Assembly: GCA_015227615.1 (NCBI GenBank) | Contig: JAALGZ010000001.1 | Span: forward strand, 2,976,001-3,040,000 | From: Labyrinthula sp. Ha | Taxonomy: Eukaryota > Sar > Bigyra > Labyrinthulida > Labyrinthulaceae | Direction of reading: 5' to 3' | DNA: 64,000 nucleotides | Shown here: one piece after another, positions 10,390-23,121 of the stretch | How the letters are laid out: each line of letters opens with the position of its first letter | Numbering within the stretch: position 1 is the stretch's first letter | Program-made: the position numbers and the translations under genes | Notes under the pieces: generated by a model | What the model was told of the DNA's origin: nothing | Databases searched by the model: none | The model's input: the letters and a program-made list of their open reading frames with translations, nothing else

Positions 10390-11659
10390 TTATGTGAAAC
10401 CAGTGTTTTTTAAGAATTTACGCAAGAAAATTTCCTTGCAGGCATTCATTATATGATCAATTTGCTTTGTATCAGTTGCACATGTTACTTTGATAAAAAC
10501 AGGTTTATTTGGTGGACATTGCTTCCTGTACAGATTTTCTAAGTATTGTAAGCTTTGAAGGTAAATTTGATTAAACTCTTCAGACTGTGGATCTCTTGTA
10601 GGATCGTCATACACCTGACCAGGTTCCCGATCTTCCGAATCAGGTACTGAGGACTCCAAGTTTACCACAGGTCCAGTATACTCTGTGTTTCTTTTTTCTG
10701 GACCTGTTTCAACTCGAAAAGGAGCTAGCAAGAGTTTCTCCCTAAAAAGGTCTGATTTATTAAGGAACAACACCAAACCATTGTCTTTGAAAAATGGTTC
10801 ATTTGCCACTTTGTGAAACAGCTCTAGGGCTTCATCTTGTCGATTCACCGAATTATCCTCATACAAATATTGATTATATTCTGAAAGAGCAGCGACAAAA
10901 ATAATGCAATCGACATTTTCAAAGGAATGAATCCATTTTCTTCGTTCCTACACTATAATAAATAAAAACATTTACATTTCTTTGTCCACCAACATCAACC
11001 ATTAAAAATTTTGTGTCCTGCATTTGAAAGGTATCTTCCACGATCCCCGAAGTTCTCACTCTGGTTCTGAGAATATCTTGATCAGTTGGCTCAAACTGTT
11101 TAACATTTATTCTGTCAATGTGTGACATATAATATTCCAATGAGTCCTGAACCTGAATGTGACCCCTATTTTTCCATATATCTTGAACATAATCCTCTTT
11201 CCAAAGTTTTGCACATTTTTCTAATAGAGCAGAAACTTCAGGCCAGGGTAAATCAGCTACATCTTTGACTTGGTAAATCTTTCCAATCTCTTTATCATTA
11301 GCATATTTTTCATCAATTTCTGTTGAATTTTGGTCAAGAAAAAGCTGTCTTAAATTAAGAATGATGTTGTTAAACACCACCACCCTCAAAGCCGCCCTTT
11401 CTTTTTCCGAGAAGCCTTTTGCTTCTCCCTTACCCTCAGTTGAATAGAGAATCTTCATTTGTTTAAATAATGTTGATTTTCCTAAGGTATAAAATCATTC
11501 AGCATTACTACCTGACTCCCCCGCTCCAAGAAGAAGCAACTTTATAACCTGCGCTTCAGTTTGAAAAGTCCTTTTATTCATTTCCTCGATATATTTTGAT
11601 CTTAACCGAGCTTCGCGTTCTTCGGGTGACAATTTTGTACAATTGCAAACATTTCCCAT
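10390..11659 (-). CDS. Heterotrimeric G-protein alpha subunit, three exons (403 aa)
   Basis: Exons on the minus strand are 11659-11512, 11481-10976 and 10947-10390, with introns of 30 and 28 nt. The protein starts MGNVCNC: Gly2 can be myristoylated and Cys5 or Cys7 palmitoylated, which places it at the plasma membrane. All GTPase boxes are present: P-loop GAGESGKST (residues 45-53, split by intron 1), switch I RVRTSGIVED with the catalytic Arg, switch II DVGGQRNERRKW with the catalytic Gln, NKSD, and TCAT for guanine contact. Family members are usually about 350-360 aa. The excess lies between NKSD and TCAT, in an acidic insert around TGPEKRNTEYTGP and PDSEDREPGQVYDD. The C-terminus is KNTGFT, with no Cys four residues from the end, so a pertussis-type ADP-ribosylation site is absent. 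The subunit couples receptors to effectors. The class cannot be assigned. Confidence 0.95.
10948..10975 (-). other. 28-nt intron in the G-alpha gene
   Basis: On the minus strand it begins GTAAATG and ends GTGTAG. Removing it joins DVGGQRN to ERRKWIHSFENVDC, exactly the conserved switch II and following strand of G-alpha proteins. Confidence 0.93.
11482..11511 (-). other. 30-nt intron in the G-alpha gene
   Basis: On the minus strand it begins GTAGTAATG and ends ACCTTAG. Removing it restores the P-loop GAGESGKSTLFKQMK. Confidence 0.93.
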
Positions 11660-14600
11660 TTGGAACTTGAGCCTTACAATATTAAGATTACTGGTATGAA
11701 GAAACAGGGTATAAGTCTTGATGAAGGATATCCCTCTTTGATGGACTTCTTGTATATTTCTGCAGTAATGCTGTATCAAGCACACATGCAAGTAATAACG
11801 CAAGTGCTTACAGGAGATCACAGCCGAAACGAGCCCATGTGTTTATTTCAGAAGTACCCATTTTCTAAAGGATTTATTGAAATAGTCTCTTACGAAAATT
11901 ACTTGAATGAATTTAGTCTATACGTAAAAACAATGACATCTTTCCCTTCAAGATCGTGGGAAGCTTTAATAAGGAAGGCATTGAAACCCCCTTTGCCTTT
12001 GTTTACAAGAGAAGCCTTTCTTTCGCAGGTCTCGGGCAACACTGTCCTAGAAATCTGTGGTATAAGGCCCGTTTGAGCTTGCCACAAATGGGGATAAAAG
12101 AACGGAAAATGTAACCAGTAGTAGCCGCTTATGTTTTCATAACAGAACAAAGTCATACAAAGGAAGGATGAAAACGAGGAAGCTGACAGAACGACTAGTA
12201 GGTGACCTTGCTCCCAATCAATATGAGGTAGGAGTGTTTTCTAGTCCACTTAGGCCAATAAATACAACAAAGTTAAGAGAAAAGAAGTATCAAACAATGA
12301 AAATGTTAGTATGAATTTGGGACTTTAAAAAGAACATATTTGCATTCGTTCTTCTTGTATCACCAGAGTGTCGATGATGAAACATATGCTGCTATGATTT
12401 GGGAATGGTCTCAATACTATCTTGAATTTTCAGAGGATCCAAGAGTAAAGCGAACTTTTCCATTTGGGAAATCATAAGGGGTAGAAGTATAAATTGCCAA
12501 CATAACAGTATCTAGATGTCTTTAACAAAAAACTATATAATCTCAAACACTATACTAAATTTCAGTTCCCCTCCAAACTCTAGATATCCAGATGAGAAAA
12601 TTTTGGTTCTTAAAAGTGTTCAACAAGAGACACAAAAAATCTCCAGCATGGAAAAATTATTAACTCCAACATCAGCTTTGAAAATTATTGTTTTTGATAC
12701 CAATGCATATGTGCCATTGCCTAGCCATATGGATCCAGTCAACTGTATTTGTCTACTAATGCATTTAGTCTTACGCACTATCGAAAAAGCTAGAAATATA
12801 CTTTGATTTATATGAAGAGGTCTTTCAAGTAATTTCATGTAAGAAACCCAACTTGTTTAGTGTACTGCAATCAATCTCGTATCACATTTTTTTTAGGTTC
12901 CTGAAGTAGCCCCTAATTAGGTTAGCAGCTGGTTTACCTCTTGAGAAAGCAAATGTGCGAATGCCAATTATTATTTTTAAATTTATGCAACAAATATTTT
13001 TGTATCTATTGAGATCAAATTTTCTTTCATAACAAGAATTAGAGCGTAGATTTATTAAGAAGGAACTTGATAATTATTGCGCACTGTAAAAAAAATTCTC
13101 AATCATTAGATGTTTGTACTAAAGGGGGGACAAATAAAAATGTGGACGATAGAGTCTGAGGCTTAAATGAGATCAATAGCCAAAGGTTATTTAGAAATAT
13201 TTCTCAAGTTTCTCAGATTATAACCACTGTAAAGAATATCGTTGGTCTAATTGAGCTCATTCTTGTGTCCACTTTCTACATTTAGGTTCTAAGATTATGT
13301 GTAGGGATTGAGTTCTGCAAGGTGCTAGTAGATGTTACATTTTCATGATGTACAGAGTGTTCAGGCCCGTTCTATTCCTAACTCTATGTATAAATATTTT
13401 TCATTCCCTTGGAGCTACAGGTTCAATTCCCGTTTAGGATTTAAATGCGTCTACCGACCTTTTCTACATGCGATACCTGTGTTCTTAGAACCTAGATACC
13501 TATCCTTACTTGGCCCATACTATGATTGGCTCTGTTGCCAGAGTCCTGGAATGTTACATGTTGGTTATAATAGAAGAATCGACTGTCCTCTGGTTGCCTA
13601 CACTTCAGTCCAGTATAATGGGAAAAGAAACTGTTACTGATCATACAAATTAAATAAAGTTTTACCATTCGACTAACAAAGAGTCCAGACATTCTTTGGC
13701 AGAGGCCTGATATGATGTACGACATGTATGGAGACACTTGGAACAACCTTTTCACATTCCTGTTTAGTTATATTCTATACGTTCACATCCGACTATTTTG
13801 TATCTTAATCCAGTTCAGAGAAAGCTGGCTATCCCAACCGCACGGTAGAACTTGGTTATAACAGTCTGAATCTGTTCTCAAAGGGTATATGGGCACCAAG
13901 TGGAAATTTCTCGAAAAATTGTTGGGTTAAGATGTTTTCTGAAGGATTATGGTAAAGTTTCCTATTCTTTACTTAAATAGGCGAAGATCCTCAAGTGCTT
14001 TGATGTGGACAAGGTCTGTATATACTAACTTTATAAAGCAAAGAAGTCCAGCTTTTAGCTGTCCTTAGAAAGTTTTTGAATATATTAATAAGGTGCAAAA
14101 ATTACATGGGTCTAATACCTTGTGATTGTTGTGTCAGTTGAATAAGTTTTGTCATGTTATAGTTTCAATAAATAATTGTGGGCCTATTTGGATTGATGCA
14201 AAGAACAAGTACGAGCTCAGAAAATGATATCAGGGTACACCAACAGAGCAATACTGTTGTTACTCTAATAGCTTTTTGGGTGTTCAAATTGTGGGACTAG
14301 TTGGTAATTTTCATCTTTCAGTTTTGGATTCTGACCATTCGGTACCTTCTTAGAGGGGGAGGGGCTACTCGAGTCAGGCTTTTGCTAGTTCAAACAACGG
14401 CAAGAGGTTTCTCTGGTTGACGAGCAAGTGACTTACTTTTATGTCCATGATCTCCATTAACGCATTGCAGCTTTTTCCTTGCTCCAATTTTTAAGAAGTC
14501 GAGAGTACGTTCATTTGAAGTAGCGGCCGTTTTTTCTTGTCGTTATAATATGTTTTTGATGAGTGATAACCTGTGTTTGTTTTTTAGCTACCCCAGCAGA

Positions 14601-15045
14601 ATAAGACTATATTATACCTTCATATAGAATTTCTAACAAGAGTCCCCTGTTGCAAGTTACACATTTTTGATTCTTATATGCTTGTTTAATACTAGAAGAC
14701 ATATGAGTTTTGGGATATTTGTTCTAGCTTATGTTTCCTCTGAGACCATAACTTATTCTCCTGTGATGGCATTATACTAGAATACCTAATTACATGGATC
14801 TGTTGACTACTTCTACTGCATTTCCAATTGACCCAAGCTTGCTTGTTTTGGGGATATAGTTACGTTTAATGATGTGTTTAGGACTGTGTTGCATATAAGA
14901 TCCCCATTCTACTTGTATTGTTATCACTTCAGGCCAAAGTAGAGTGTGAGGTCTCAGAGAAACCACATTACCAAGATAATTATTGTACTCTTTCCAGTAA
15001 TTTTATCGAAGGTGTTGTTAATATCCAGAGCAACTATTGTTGGCG

Positions 15046-15095
15046 TATACGTATAAGCATCATTTACCAATAGTATCTACCTGCTTATACGTATA
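15046..15095. repeat. Perfect inverted repeat, 14-bp arms
   Basis: Arms at 15046-15059 (TATACGTATAAGCA) and 15082-15095 are exact reverse complements around a 22-base spacer. No flanking gene or transposon end is visible. Confidence 0.8.
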
Positions 15096-18000
15096 TTCTT
15101 AGGAATATAACATAGTCAACTCTGGTCAGTGTTGAACCAGATGGTTGGTATATTTTTTTTACTAAGGAAATAGAATATCACTAGCAAATAAAATGTATTA
15201 GTGATGATTTGGAACAAAGTGGGGGTTATGTTGTTTTATGTTGTGTAATTAATTTTTAATGGTGTTAATAATAAATTACACATGAGATAACAGGATCTTC
15301 TGAGATACCACTCTACAGATATTAATCGGCTTACTCGCTCTAATAACTTTTATTTGTGTTAGTTTTCTTTGTTATGTAGTATAAATGTTATTGTTGCTAC
15401 CCCCTTCAAAAGGCTATACCCCATAACCCAAGTTTCCAAGAACTTGTATGAAACATTGTGCAGATATTTCTCGATATCTGCTTGAAGAAGTTTCATTTAC
15501 CCCGCCCTTCATTCAAGGATTATTTCAAAGACAGCTAGGTCATACTTAGAACCCAGTAGATTGCAAATATGAAAAATCTCATCCAAAAAAGTTGAAATAG
15601 TATCATAGATTTTTACTTGTCATTTCAGAATATTTACTACACTCTGTTGATAACCATTTTTAAATTTAGAGAGGTTTTAATAGCCTAATCTTACTAATAT
15701 AGAGTTTAGATGATGTTTTACTTCTAATAGTTTCAGAAACCTTATCTGTTGTTGGAGTATTTGTATTTCCCTCATTTAATTTTATGGGCCGAAACTTAGA
15801 TGTGGCGGTACTGTACTTGCTGACTTTATATACAAATTTTTGATTTGGAGTTTGCTGCAAAAGTTTCAGATAGAATCTAAGTAGTTCAAAGCCATCACAT
15901 GTATCCAAATTAGTTTCCGCATTATCCCCCCCCACTGTATCTCTGACGATTCTTCTTGAATTGAGCCCGGCCTACACAATAGTTGCTACACAGTTCGTTT
16001 ATTTTTGACGTCGTAATTTTTGTGTAACCTTTTAATAAATGTTCCCACATACGAAATATTACCTAAAGTTGCAGAAGAGTTTTCTACATTTAAATTCCTT
16101 TCTTCTACTTCAGAGCTAAGCAATGTTTAGACCTCTGCTTTTTCTTTGAAAAATTTACGTACGTCATAAAAGTCTTATTTACTTCCATTTAGATTTTTCC
16201 ATTAGTATATGTATTTAATTGACCCAATCAATAACTTTTCTTGGATTTTCTTATGTTTTTTTACTTATATGTTCCCGGCTACCTTTTCAGCTATATCGTC
16301 GATTGCGATCACTAGTACAGGGTTGTTGTTGGTTAGTGTGAGGTCTGAATCTTTTTGTTGGAACCTATTTTGAATCTCATGTACTTGAAATATTTAGTTT
16401 CAGTTGATTGAGGATAATTCTTAGTATATCATTATTCTTATGTTGAGTTGTGTTTCTTATTTTGAATATTCTTATTAGACATGGATATGTTATATGAATA
16501 CATTGTATTTCTCAAAGTTACCTCTCTCAATCTAGAAGTTTATACAACATACCAATTTGACCCCTTTTTCAGGGATAGAATGGGCTTCATTATAGTCATT
16601 TCATAGTTATCAAAGTAATTAGCCAATATTTTGTTATTTACGCCTCATAACTTCAACACCCCAGATATATGTACGTATATTTAAAAGGTCTTGCGCATAT
16701 CTTTAAACTTAATGGGCAAAACTAACCGATATTGGTGCTGCAATTTTAGTGATGTTAATTTCTATGGTTTTTCAGGTCCTAAGGAAAGGTTAAATGGATG
16801 TTTTACTATATGTGGTGCGTGGGATATGTCACAATATTAGAAATAGCTTCGATCTAGCATTAAGTCAAGTTGTGAATTATAGGATCATCTTCCTCTAAAA
16901 CATATTATCTAAAACTTATGCAACTAGTTCTTCTGGTAGAAAAAGACAAAGATATTAATTCAGGAGATAATTTGAAGAAAATTATGTTATCTCCAAGTGG
17001 GCTATCAACCAATCTTTCGTATGGATTTGCCGAAATTACTCGTGCATAGCTCTTCAGTCACAAAGGCCTTCCTCTTGAGACTAGATGATAGCAAGCATGT
17101 GATTTTTGTAATAATGAGATTAATTATGGGAGATAAAGTTGATTTAGTCAGTGTTTAAACTATAATAGCAATACCTGTTACTCGCGAAGAAACTGTGGAG
17201 GATGTCAACATACGGAAACAAGCAATTCAATATGACTTCATGTATTCTGGGACACAAGAATATTGGGAGCAGCGAAAGAGTTCCGTACCATAAATTTTTA
17301 CAATTATGTTATGTGTCATTTACATAGAAAACTTATTGTGGTTCAAACCACGATTTCTATATCCTAAGAATGTTTCAAAAAAGGGAAAGTACCATAAAAT
17401 ATAGAATAAACTTGTAGGTATATAGATTATACTTTGGGATCAGTACCAAGGTATGTTTTCATAAACATGTGAGTTACAGAAGCCAACCACGTACATGGCT
17501 GTTATCAGGAAGATTCAAATCCATGAAAAAAATCAGAACCAAAAGACAAAGATTATCATTCGGGTTATTTTTTGACACAGAGAAGGTTACTAAAATATCA
17601 ACAACCAATTAAAAACAATATATATGACCTCCCAATTGTTCACCTAATATCATCTATCAGCTCCCATTCTTCATTTCAATACCTTTAAATTATTTTTCCA
17701 TTGTCAACTCGAAACTGAAATGGAAGCTTAACCTTTCCTGTAATACTTACTATCAAAGCTTTTGTATGAGTTGTTCAGCTGGCAAATTATACTTGAGATA
17801 TCGGGTCAACGAAATATTCTGAACTATTGCTGAGTGTTCAAAAAACCTTCAAATGATTAGCAGTTCAAATTTTCGGCCACCCGGGCCAACAATACACATT
17901 TCTTCTCCTCGTCAAACAACTCTCTAGCATTGAATGGATTGTATATATATAACGTGAAGGTCTGCCAAGCCACCGCTGAGTATTAAAAGAAACGGTAACT

Positions 18001-18124
18001 TTAAGGACATGTTGACTCGTCGTTCACATAACCGTACGGTATGGATTCGGATTTGTTGACACCAAAATCCATCACACAAAAACTAACTAGTTTCCTCCAA
18101 GGTAAATTAAATTGCGAAACAGTA

Positions 18125-18144
18125 AGAGAGAGAGAGAGAGAGAG
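18125..18144. repeat. (AG)10 microsatellite
   Basis: Ten uninterrupted AG units in otherwise AT-rich intergenic DNA. Confidence 0.95.
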
Positions 18145-21053
18145 TTATAAATACAAATCGATCAGACTTGTCAGAATGTGCTGTAATCCATTTCAATAAT
18201 ATCACTACATCGCAAAGGGTAGCATCCGAATATGTGGTCCGACTCTATGCACATATATGGAGAACCCTCTATTTTGCTTGTATGATTTTTGAGCTGTTTT
18301 CCCGTGATTTTGAACAGAAAATTTGAGCAGTGAGAAAGCGGTAATTGATGTTACTGCTAGCGGTGAATTTTTACAACATATTGAGAACTAATTCGGCTTT
18401 TAGGGAATTTTCAATGTCTTAGTGGGTCTGAGTGTGTCTCGATATCACGTTATGTGGGCGAATGAACGAGGCACTGACTGAGGAGCTGATCTAGGACCGT
18501 GAATTGCATGGCTTAGTTTTGAGAATCATCAAAACTCCCTTACTCCATTTTTAATGAGATGTCAGTTGATGGTCTTTAATTCCACAATAAGTATTTTTTC
18601 TCATTTGACCCCGTGAATAACTGCAAATAGCCAGTAAAAATCCAGGATCTCGGCAATATATCAAATAGCATGGCAATATTTTAGAAGTATGTAGCTAGTT
18701 ATTAAGATCTAAGGTTTCTAATTTAAGTAAAATTAGTCGGTAGAATCTATTGCTTAAATTTAATTTGTTCTAAGAAAAAAAATTCCTTCACCTGATATCA
18801 CTAAATAGTACAAAATCCTGAATTCATAGAAAAGCAAGGATTGGTGAAAAAAGTAGGTCTGTTGATAATTCCTGAACTTCTTACTTAAATAAAACATTTA
18901 GTAAACTTATACAGGTAAACTCAGTGTTTTATCTTGGCAATTTATCTGCAAGTATGCAAGGGCTGGAAACCAAATCTAGTATGTATTGAACATGTTTCTT
19001 ATGTGTTAAGCTTTTAATGTTAATCTCTTGGTCTCCTAGTTAGATCTCTTTTGTTCACTTTTTTAATGTGGTCTTTAGTATTAGGAACTGTCCTGTAACG
19101 TGGTCATTGAACTTACTTTTTTCTTTTAAGACAGGAGTTGTTTCTACATTCATACGACACCTATGTCATACCTTGATATGAATTAGCTCTAGTATGTTCT
19201 TGTGCAAGCGCCACGAGCATGATAAGTCTTTCAACGTGAGTTAGTAGCTCGTGACTGATTGCGTCTTTCATTATAACTTTTTGATGGAAGTAGAAACTAC
19301 CTTCTTAAGTTGGATAATTGCGAAAAAAATAAAAGTTGGAGCCATCTACTTAGAAACAACTGATTTTACCACTTACTTATAAATATGACTGCAATTAGAC
19401 TAATGTATGTATCTATGTTAAATGTTACTAAGACATTAATATACGTTCATACTCTCTCAAAAAAAAAGAAAGTGTCCTTGTCTAAAATGGGTATAGCGAA
19501 ATACAAATATGATATTCCACCATGATAATGACAAGATTATCGCTGAGTCTATATCAAGGGGTATTTTTTTGCGCTAAATAAGACAGCAGTTTCGTGAACT
19601 AGAGCCAACAGTTCTATAGAAATATGTTATCTAGAGATGGTATTTTAATTTTAACATGAAATTAAAGCACATTTTCTTCATAAGAGGCATAATATGCTGT
19701 GAAGACAGAAATAGCTATTGCACTCAAGAAAAGTTCCCCAAAACATTCCCATTGCTGCTAATGTCATAAATCTTAGTATTTTACTTTAAATTTTAGAAAT
19801 TTTGGCACTACTACAAAAGTTAACAAATATAAGAATTACCTACAGTTTGCATTTGTTTCTGTTCTGAAGCTTAACTTGATAAACCAATATCTAGAGACAT
19901 GTATTTACAGTGTGTTTTTTCATCAGAAGTCTCTCGCAGAGGGCCCCTAATGAACCCGGCTGAACTTTAGTTGTGAACTTAACTTTTTAATAACTTTCGT
20001 GTAAATCAAAAAAGAATAACAACTAAGAAGACGTATTATCTTCTCAAATACACCAGAACAAGTCTCAAAGAAGAACAAAGTATTTTGATTTTATTTTCTT
20101 AAAGTTGGCAAAATGATGTCCATCTAGAAGTCATTAGGTAAGGTTATGAGTAACATGAAATGCAAGCATATTATTTAACCACGAGTAGGATTCGTTTGCG
20201 AAATAAAATTAATAAGAAACATCATTCCTGTCCGCTCATAATTTTGAGAGGGTATATATATGACGGGTTCTGAAAATTTGATAAAATTTTAGACATAACG
20301 TTATATTCAATAGTTTTGGGCAAGTCACTACGGTTTGCATGTTTACCTGCTTGAAGTGGATATCAAACAACATTGGCCGAAAAGATACAAAACATCCCTT
20401 GAGTCTTCAAAAAGCAAACAAGAATCTCATGAAAGAGGTGTCTTAATAAAATATTCATCATAAGCTGCAGCAGCCTTAAAGTTGATCCAATGTTGTTAGT
20501 GAAACCTACTTTGAGTAGATCTGTTCTACCATGTTATTCTTTTTCATGGGATAAGCTTTGAATTTAAATTAACTAAATTATTCAATATTAAAGAGCTTAA
20601 GTACCAACTTAGAACAATTGTTTCCAAAGGTAACTAACACATTTTTTGGTTATAGGACGTTTTCGAAGCGAATATTTCATACCTATCTTCGTAATAAATG
20701 AGATTAATAAACAATCTTTATCAAAGGTTAAAAAATATTAAATTCTGCGATAATAAACTAAATAAAGAGCTTTAGAAAAGTGTACTTCATGTACGCTTAA
20801 TCTTGTTTTAAGTTGCTATTTCTATAGATTTATATTGTTCCAAGAATAGCTCGAGACAACACTTATTCAAGATGAGATGGATTTTCTCGGGTTTGAAAAA
20901 CTAACCGAGATATTACCGATAATAAATGGCAAGAATCATTAGGTGATTTTTCTTATAACTTATTACAATTTCTACCAACGAACGGCAACCACAGATTTAT
21001 TTCCAATTGTATCTCGAGGATTACTTAAATTCACAGTGCTGCATTACTGTATA

Positions 21054-22199
21054 ATGATTCCTCGGTTGCAATTTTCCGTCAAAATGACCAATAGAAAACT
21101 GAAGCTGAAGAACACTTTCAACATGTCTAAATATTCGCAGCGCCACGTAGCATTAAGTTTTGGATATATGGGAGACAATTATAGAGGACTTGCTGCTCAG
21201 CCTCACTTATCAAAAGACAACACTATAGAATTCCATATCTTCAAGGCTCTCAAGAAACTGTGCTTAATTGAATCGAGGGAAAATTGCAACTATTCTCGTT
21301 GTGGCAGGACAGATAAAGGAGTTAGTGCTACAGGCCAAGTTATCAGTCTCACGTTGAGATCTAACCTAACTAGCAACGAACTGAAAGAAAACCCAACTAG
21401 AATTTCTGGAGGCAGCAAGAATGAGTTGAACTACGCCGCGCTGCTTAATCGCGTTCTTCCGGATGATATTTTTATGTTTGGTTGGGCTCCATGTCTGAAT
21501 CCTAACTTTAATGCAAGGTTTCAAACGAAGAATAGAACCTACCGATACTTCTTCAGCAATGTATATGACGTTGAATTAATGGCAGAGGCTGCGGAACATT
21601 TCATAGGTGTCCATGATTTTCGAAATTTTTGTAAGATTGATGTTGCAAATGTTCAAAACTTTACCCGCGAAGTGTTTTCGTTCGATATTAAGAAACTTTC
21701 AGCCGAAATGTATTGCGCTGAGATAAAGGGAAATGCTTTTCTATGGCATCAAATCCGCTGTATGATGGCAGTATTATTCTTGGTTGGAAAAAAGCTAGAG
21801 GCACCTGATGTAGTAAAAAGCCTTTTAGATATTTCCTTAAACCCAGCACGTCCTGAATATCTTATGGCTTCTGAGTATCCTCTTGTACTTGACTCCAGTG
21901 AATATGACGACTTGAATTTTTTTTATGATCCAATAGCTTTGAAAAAGCTAGACAGTGCACTGAGAGCAAAGCGACAGCAACTTTTGATACAGCTTGCTAA
22001 ATATGATAACGCAATATCCAAACTAGCTCCCATATATTCAACTGAAGACCCAACAAAGGAAAAACAATATGTTCCACTTCTTGAAAGAAAACGATGCAAA
22101 AGTTTCGAAGAACGATTGACGAATCTAACAGAAGCGAAGAAACAAAAGATATTTCGAGTGCATGGACGGACTCCAGGAGATATACTCAACTTAACGTAA
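21054..22199 (+). CDS. PUS3: tRNA pseudouridine(38/39) synthase, PUS3/DEG1 family (381 aa)
   Basis: TruA-type pseudouridine synthase expected to convert U38 and U39 of the tRNA anticodon arm. The open frame runs back to a GTG at 20943, so the first ATG (21054) is taken as start; the ATG at 21084 is an alternative, and conserved sequence begins only after both, at RHVALSFGYMGDNYRG. The catalytic Asp is residue 87 in SRCGRTDKGVSATGQVISL, and the SRCGRTDKGVSA form is typical of PUS3/DEG1 rather than PUS1. Downstream family blocks are LNRVLPDDI, FNARFQTKNRTYRYFF, FIGVHDFRNFCKID and NAFLWHQIRCMMAVLFLVG, all intact. No introns. The C-terminal 90 residues are Lys-rich and variable. The stop lies 37 bp from the stop of the convergent 234-aa gene. 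Confidence 0.93.
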   Translation: MIPRLQFSVKMTNRKLKLKNTFNMSKYSQRHVALSFGYMGDNYRGLAAQPHLSKDNTIEFHIFKALKKLCLIESRENCNYSRCGRTDKGVSATGQVISLTLRSNLTSNELKENPTRISGGSKNELNYAALLNRVLPDDIFMFGWAPCLNPNFNARFQTKNRTYRYFFSNVYDVELMAEAAEHFIGVHDFRNFCKIDVANVQNFTREVFSFDIKKLSAEMYCAEIKGNAFLWHQIRCMMAVLFLVGKKLEAPDVVKSLLDISLNPARPEYLMASEYPLVLDSSEYDDLNFFYDPIALKKLDSALRAKRQQLLIQLAKYDNAISKLAPIYSTEDPTKEKQYVPLLERKRCKSFEERLTNLTEAKKQKIFRVHGRTPGDILNLT

Positions 22200-22236
22200 C
22201 AATCAAATCTCCACCTTGCCCCTATTCTTACCATAG

Positions 22237-22941
22237 TTACCTTTCCAGTGAGAAAATATTTATCCGCATTCTTTCTTTCTGTAACTCTTTAAGCTCATAT
22301 TGTTTTTCCTGCAAGGAATGCCTTTCAGTTTCAGAAATCCATGTATTTTGCAATCTATCATCAATTTCGCTTAACGCATTTGCTATTTTCATTTCTGAAG
22401 AAAATCCCTCGCCAGTTTCTTGTTTGTCCAAAAACCCTTGAAGGGATGCAAAATTTTGACCTTGTGTATCTGGTTCTTCCTCTTCCTCTTGCACTGAAAC
22501 TTGAGCTGCATATTCAACTTTACGGACATATTCCTTCGCTAAGTTTAGATCTTCTGTTTGTCTAAGCTTTCTTTCAATTTTCCGATTATACTTTGGCCCA
22601 GTAGAGCATTCGCAGAATAAGCATGTTTTCAGGAGTTTAAAATCATTTTCGTCGTATATAAATCCACAATTAAGACAATTTGAAGCATTAAAAACTTTCT
22701 GAGAAACTGCGAGAGACTTGAATTCAGAGTTGGGGGAGTTTGAAAACTCCTCATGGCAATATATGGCAGCCAGTTCTTTAAGAGAAATTTTCTTTGCATC
22801 TAAATTCTTCTTAGGTTCATTAAACCTGGGATTTGATCCCTCGAGATTCGTGTCTAGATCTTCCAACACTTCAAACAATAGGTTTGTTGAATCTTCTGTG
22901 TCTGGCAACAAACCTACAAGGTATTCATACCTTTTCTCCAT
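22237..22941 (-). CDS. Cys-pair (zinc-ribbon-like) coiled-coil protein, unknown (234 aa)
   Basis: Single-exon minus-strand gene, ATG at 22941 and TAA at 22237. The middle holds two CxxC pairs, NCLNCGFIYDENDF and TCLFCECST, spaced like a small zinc ribbon. After a Glu-rich stretch (VQEEEEEPDTQ), the last 60 residues are charged and heptad-like (ERHSLQEKQYELKELQKERM) and probably form a coiled coil. I do not recognise the family. The gene sits tail to tail with PUS3 and head to head with DMC1, with 180 bp between the two start codons. That context and the composition agree with a real gene. No function is proposed. Confidence 0.75.
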   Translation of the reverse strand: MEKRYEYLVGLLPDTEDSTNLLFEVLEDLDTNLEGSNPRFNEPKKNLDAKKISLKELAAIYCHEEFSNSPNSEFKSLAVSQKVFNASNCLNCGFIYDENDFKLLKTCLFCECSTGPKYNRKIERKLRQTEDLNLAKEYVRKVEYAAQVSVQEEEEEPDTQGQNFASLQGFLDKQETGEGFSSEMKIANALSEIDDRLQNTWISETERHSLQEKQYELKELQKERMRINIFSLER

Positions 22942-23121
22942 AAGAATAACAACTAGAAAAACCTATACCTTGTTCCTAACGATCCTAATCCTTGTTTGAA
23001 CTGATTGAACTCCGTCTCATTAAATCCAAGTATTTCTTTCAATTCCTGCATTTTAACGAACTAATAATATTAAAAATGATAATGTTACCGTTAAGAGAAA
23101 AACAAAAATTTTCAACAAAAA
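22942..23121. promoter_or_regulatory. Shared divergent promoter region between the 234-aa gene and DMC1
   Basis: The start codons of two divergent genes are only 180 bp apart, so both promoters and both 5' leaders must fit here. No TATA box or known motif can be assigned by eye. The position is inferred from the gene layout alone. Confidence 0.5.

Larger units (their letters stand above)
11660..21053. other. Gene desert of about 9.4 kb
   Basis: AT-rich, with no open frame that looks coding. A 138-codon plus-strand frame at 11660-12076 begins opposite the G-alpha start and shows no domain. Small structures seen here are a 14-bp-arm hairpin at 15046-15095 and an (AG)10 microsatellite at 18125-18144. 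Genes built of very short exons could be missed, because host introns here are only about 28 nt and exons can be short. The last few hundred bases should hold the PUS3 promoter. Confidence 0.5.

Noticed and set aside
11660-12076. A 138-codon plus-strand open frame beginning opposite the G-alpha start
   Set aside because: It overlaps the G-alpha leader region, has no domain or protein-like pattern, and its reverse strand is equally open in pieces.
13375-13450. Possible tRNA with a GGTTCAATTCC B-box-like sequence near 13430
   Set aside because: The acceptor and T stems pair poorly, and no A box or anticodon arm fits upstream at the right distance.
20943-21053. Extension of PUS3 upstream to a GTG
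   Set aside because: There is no ATG before 21054, and the extra residues do not match the family.
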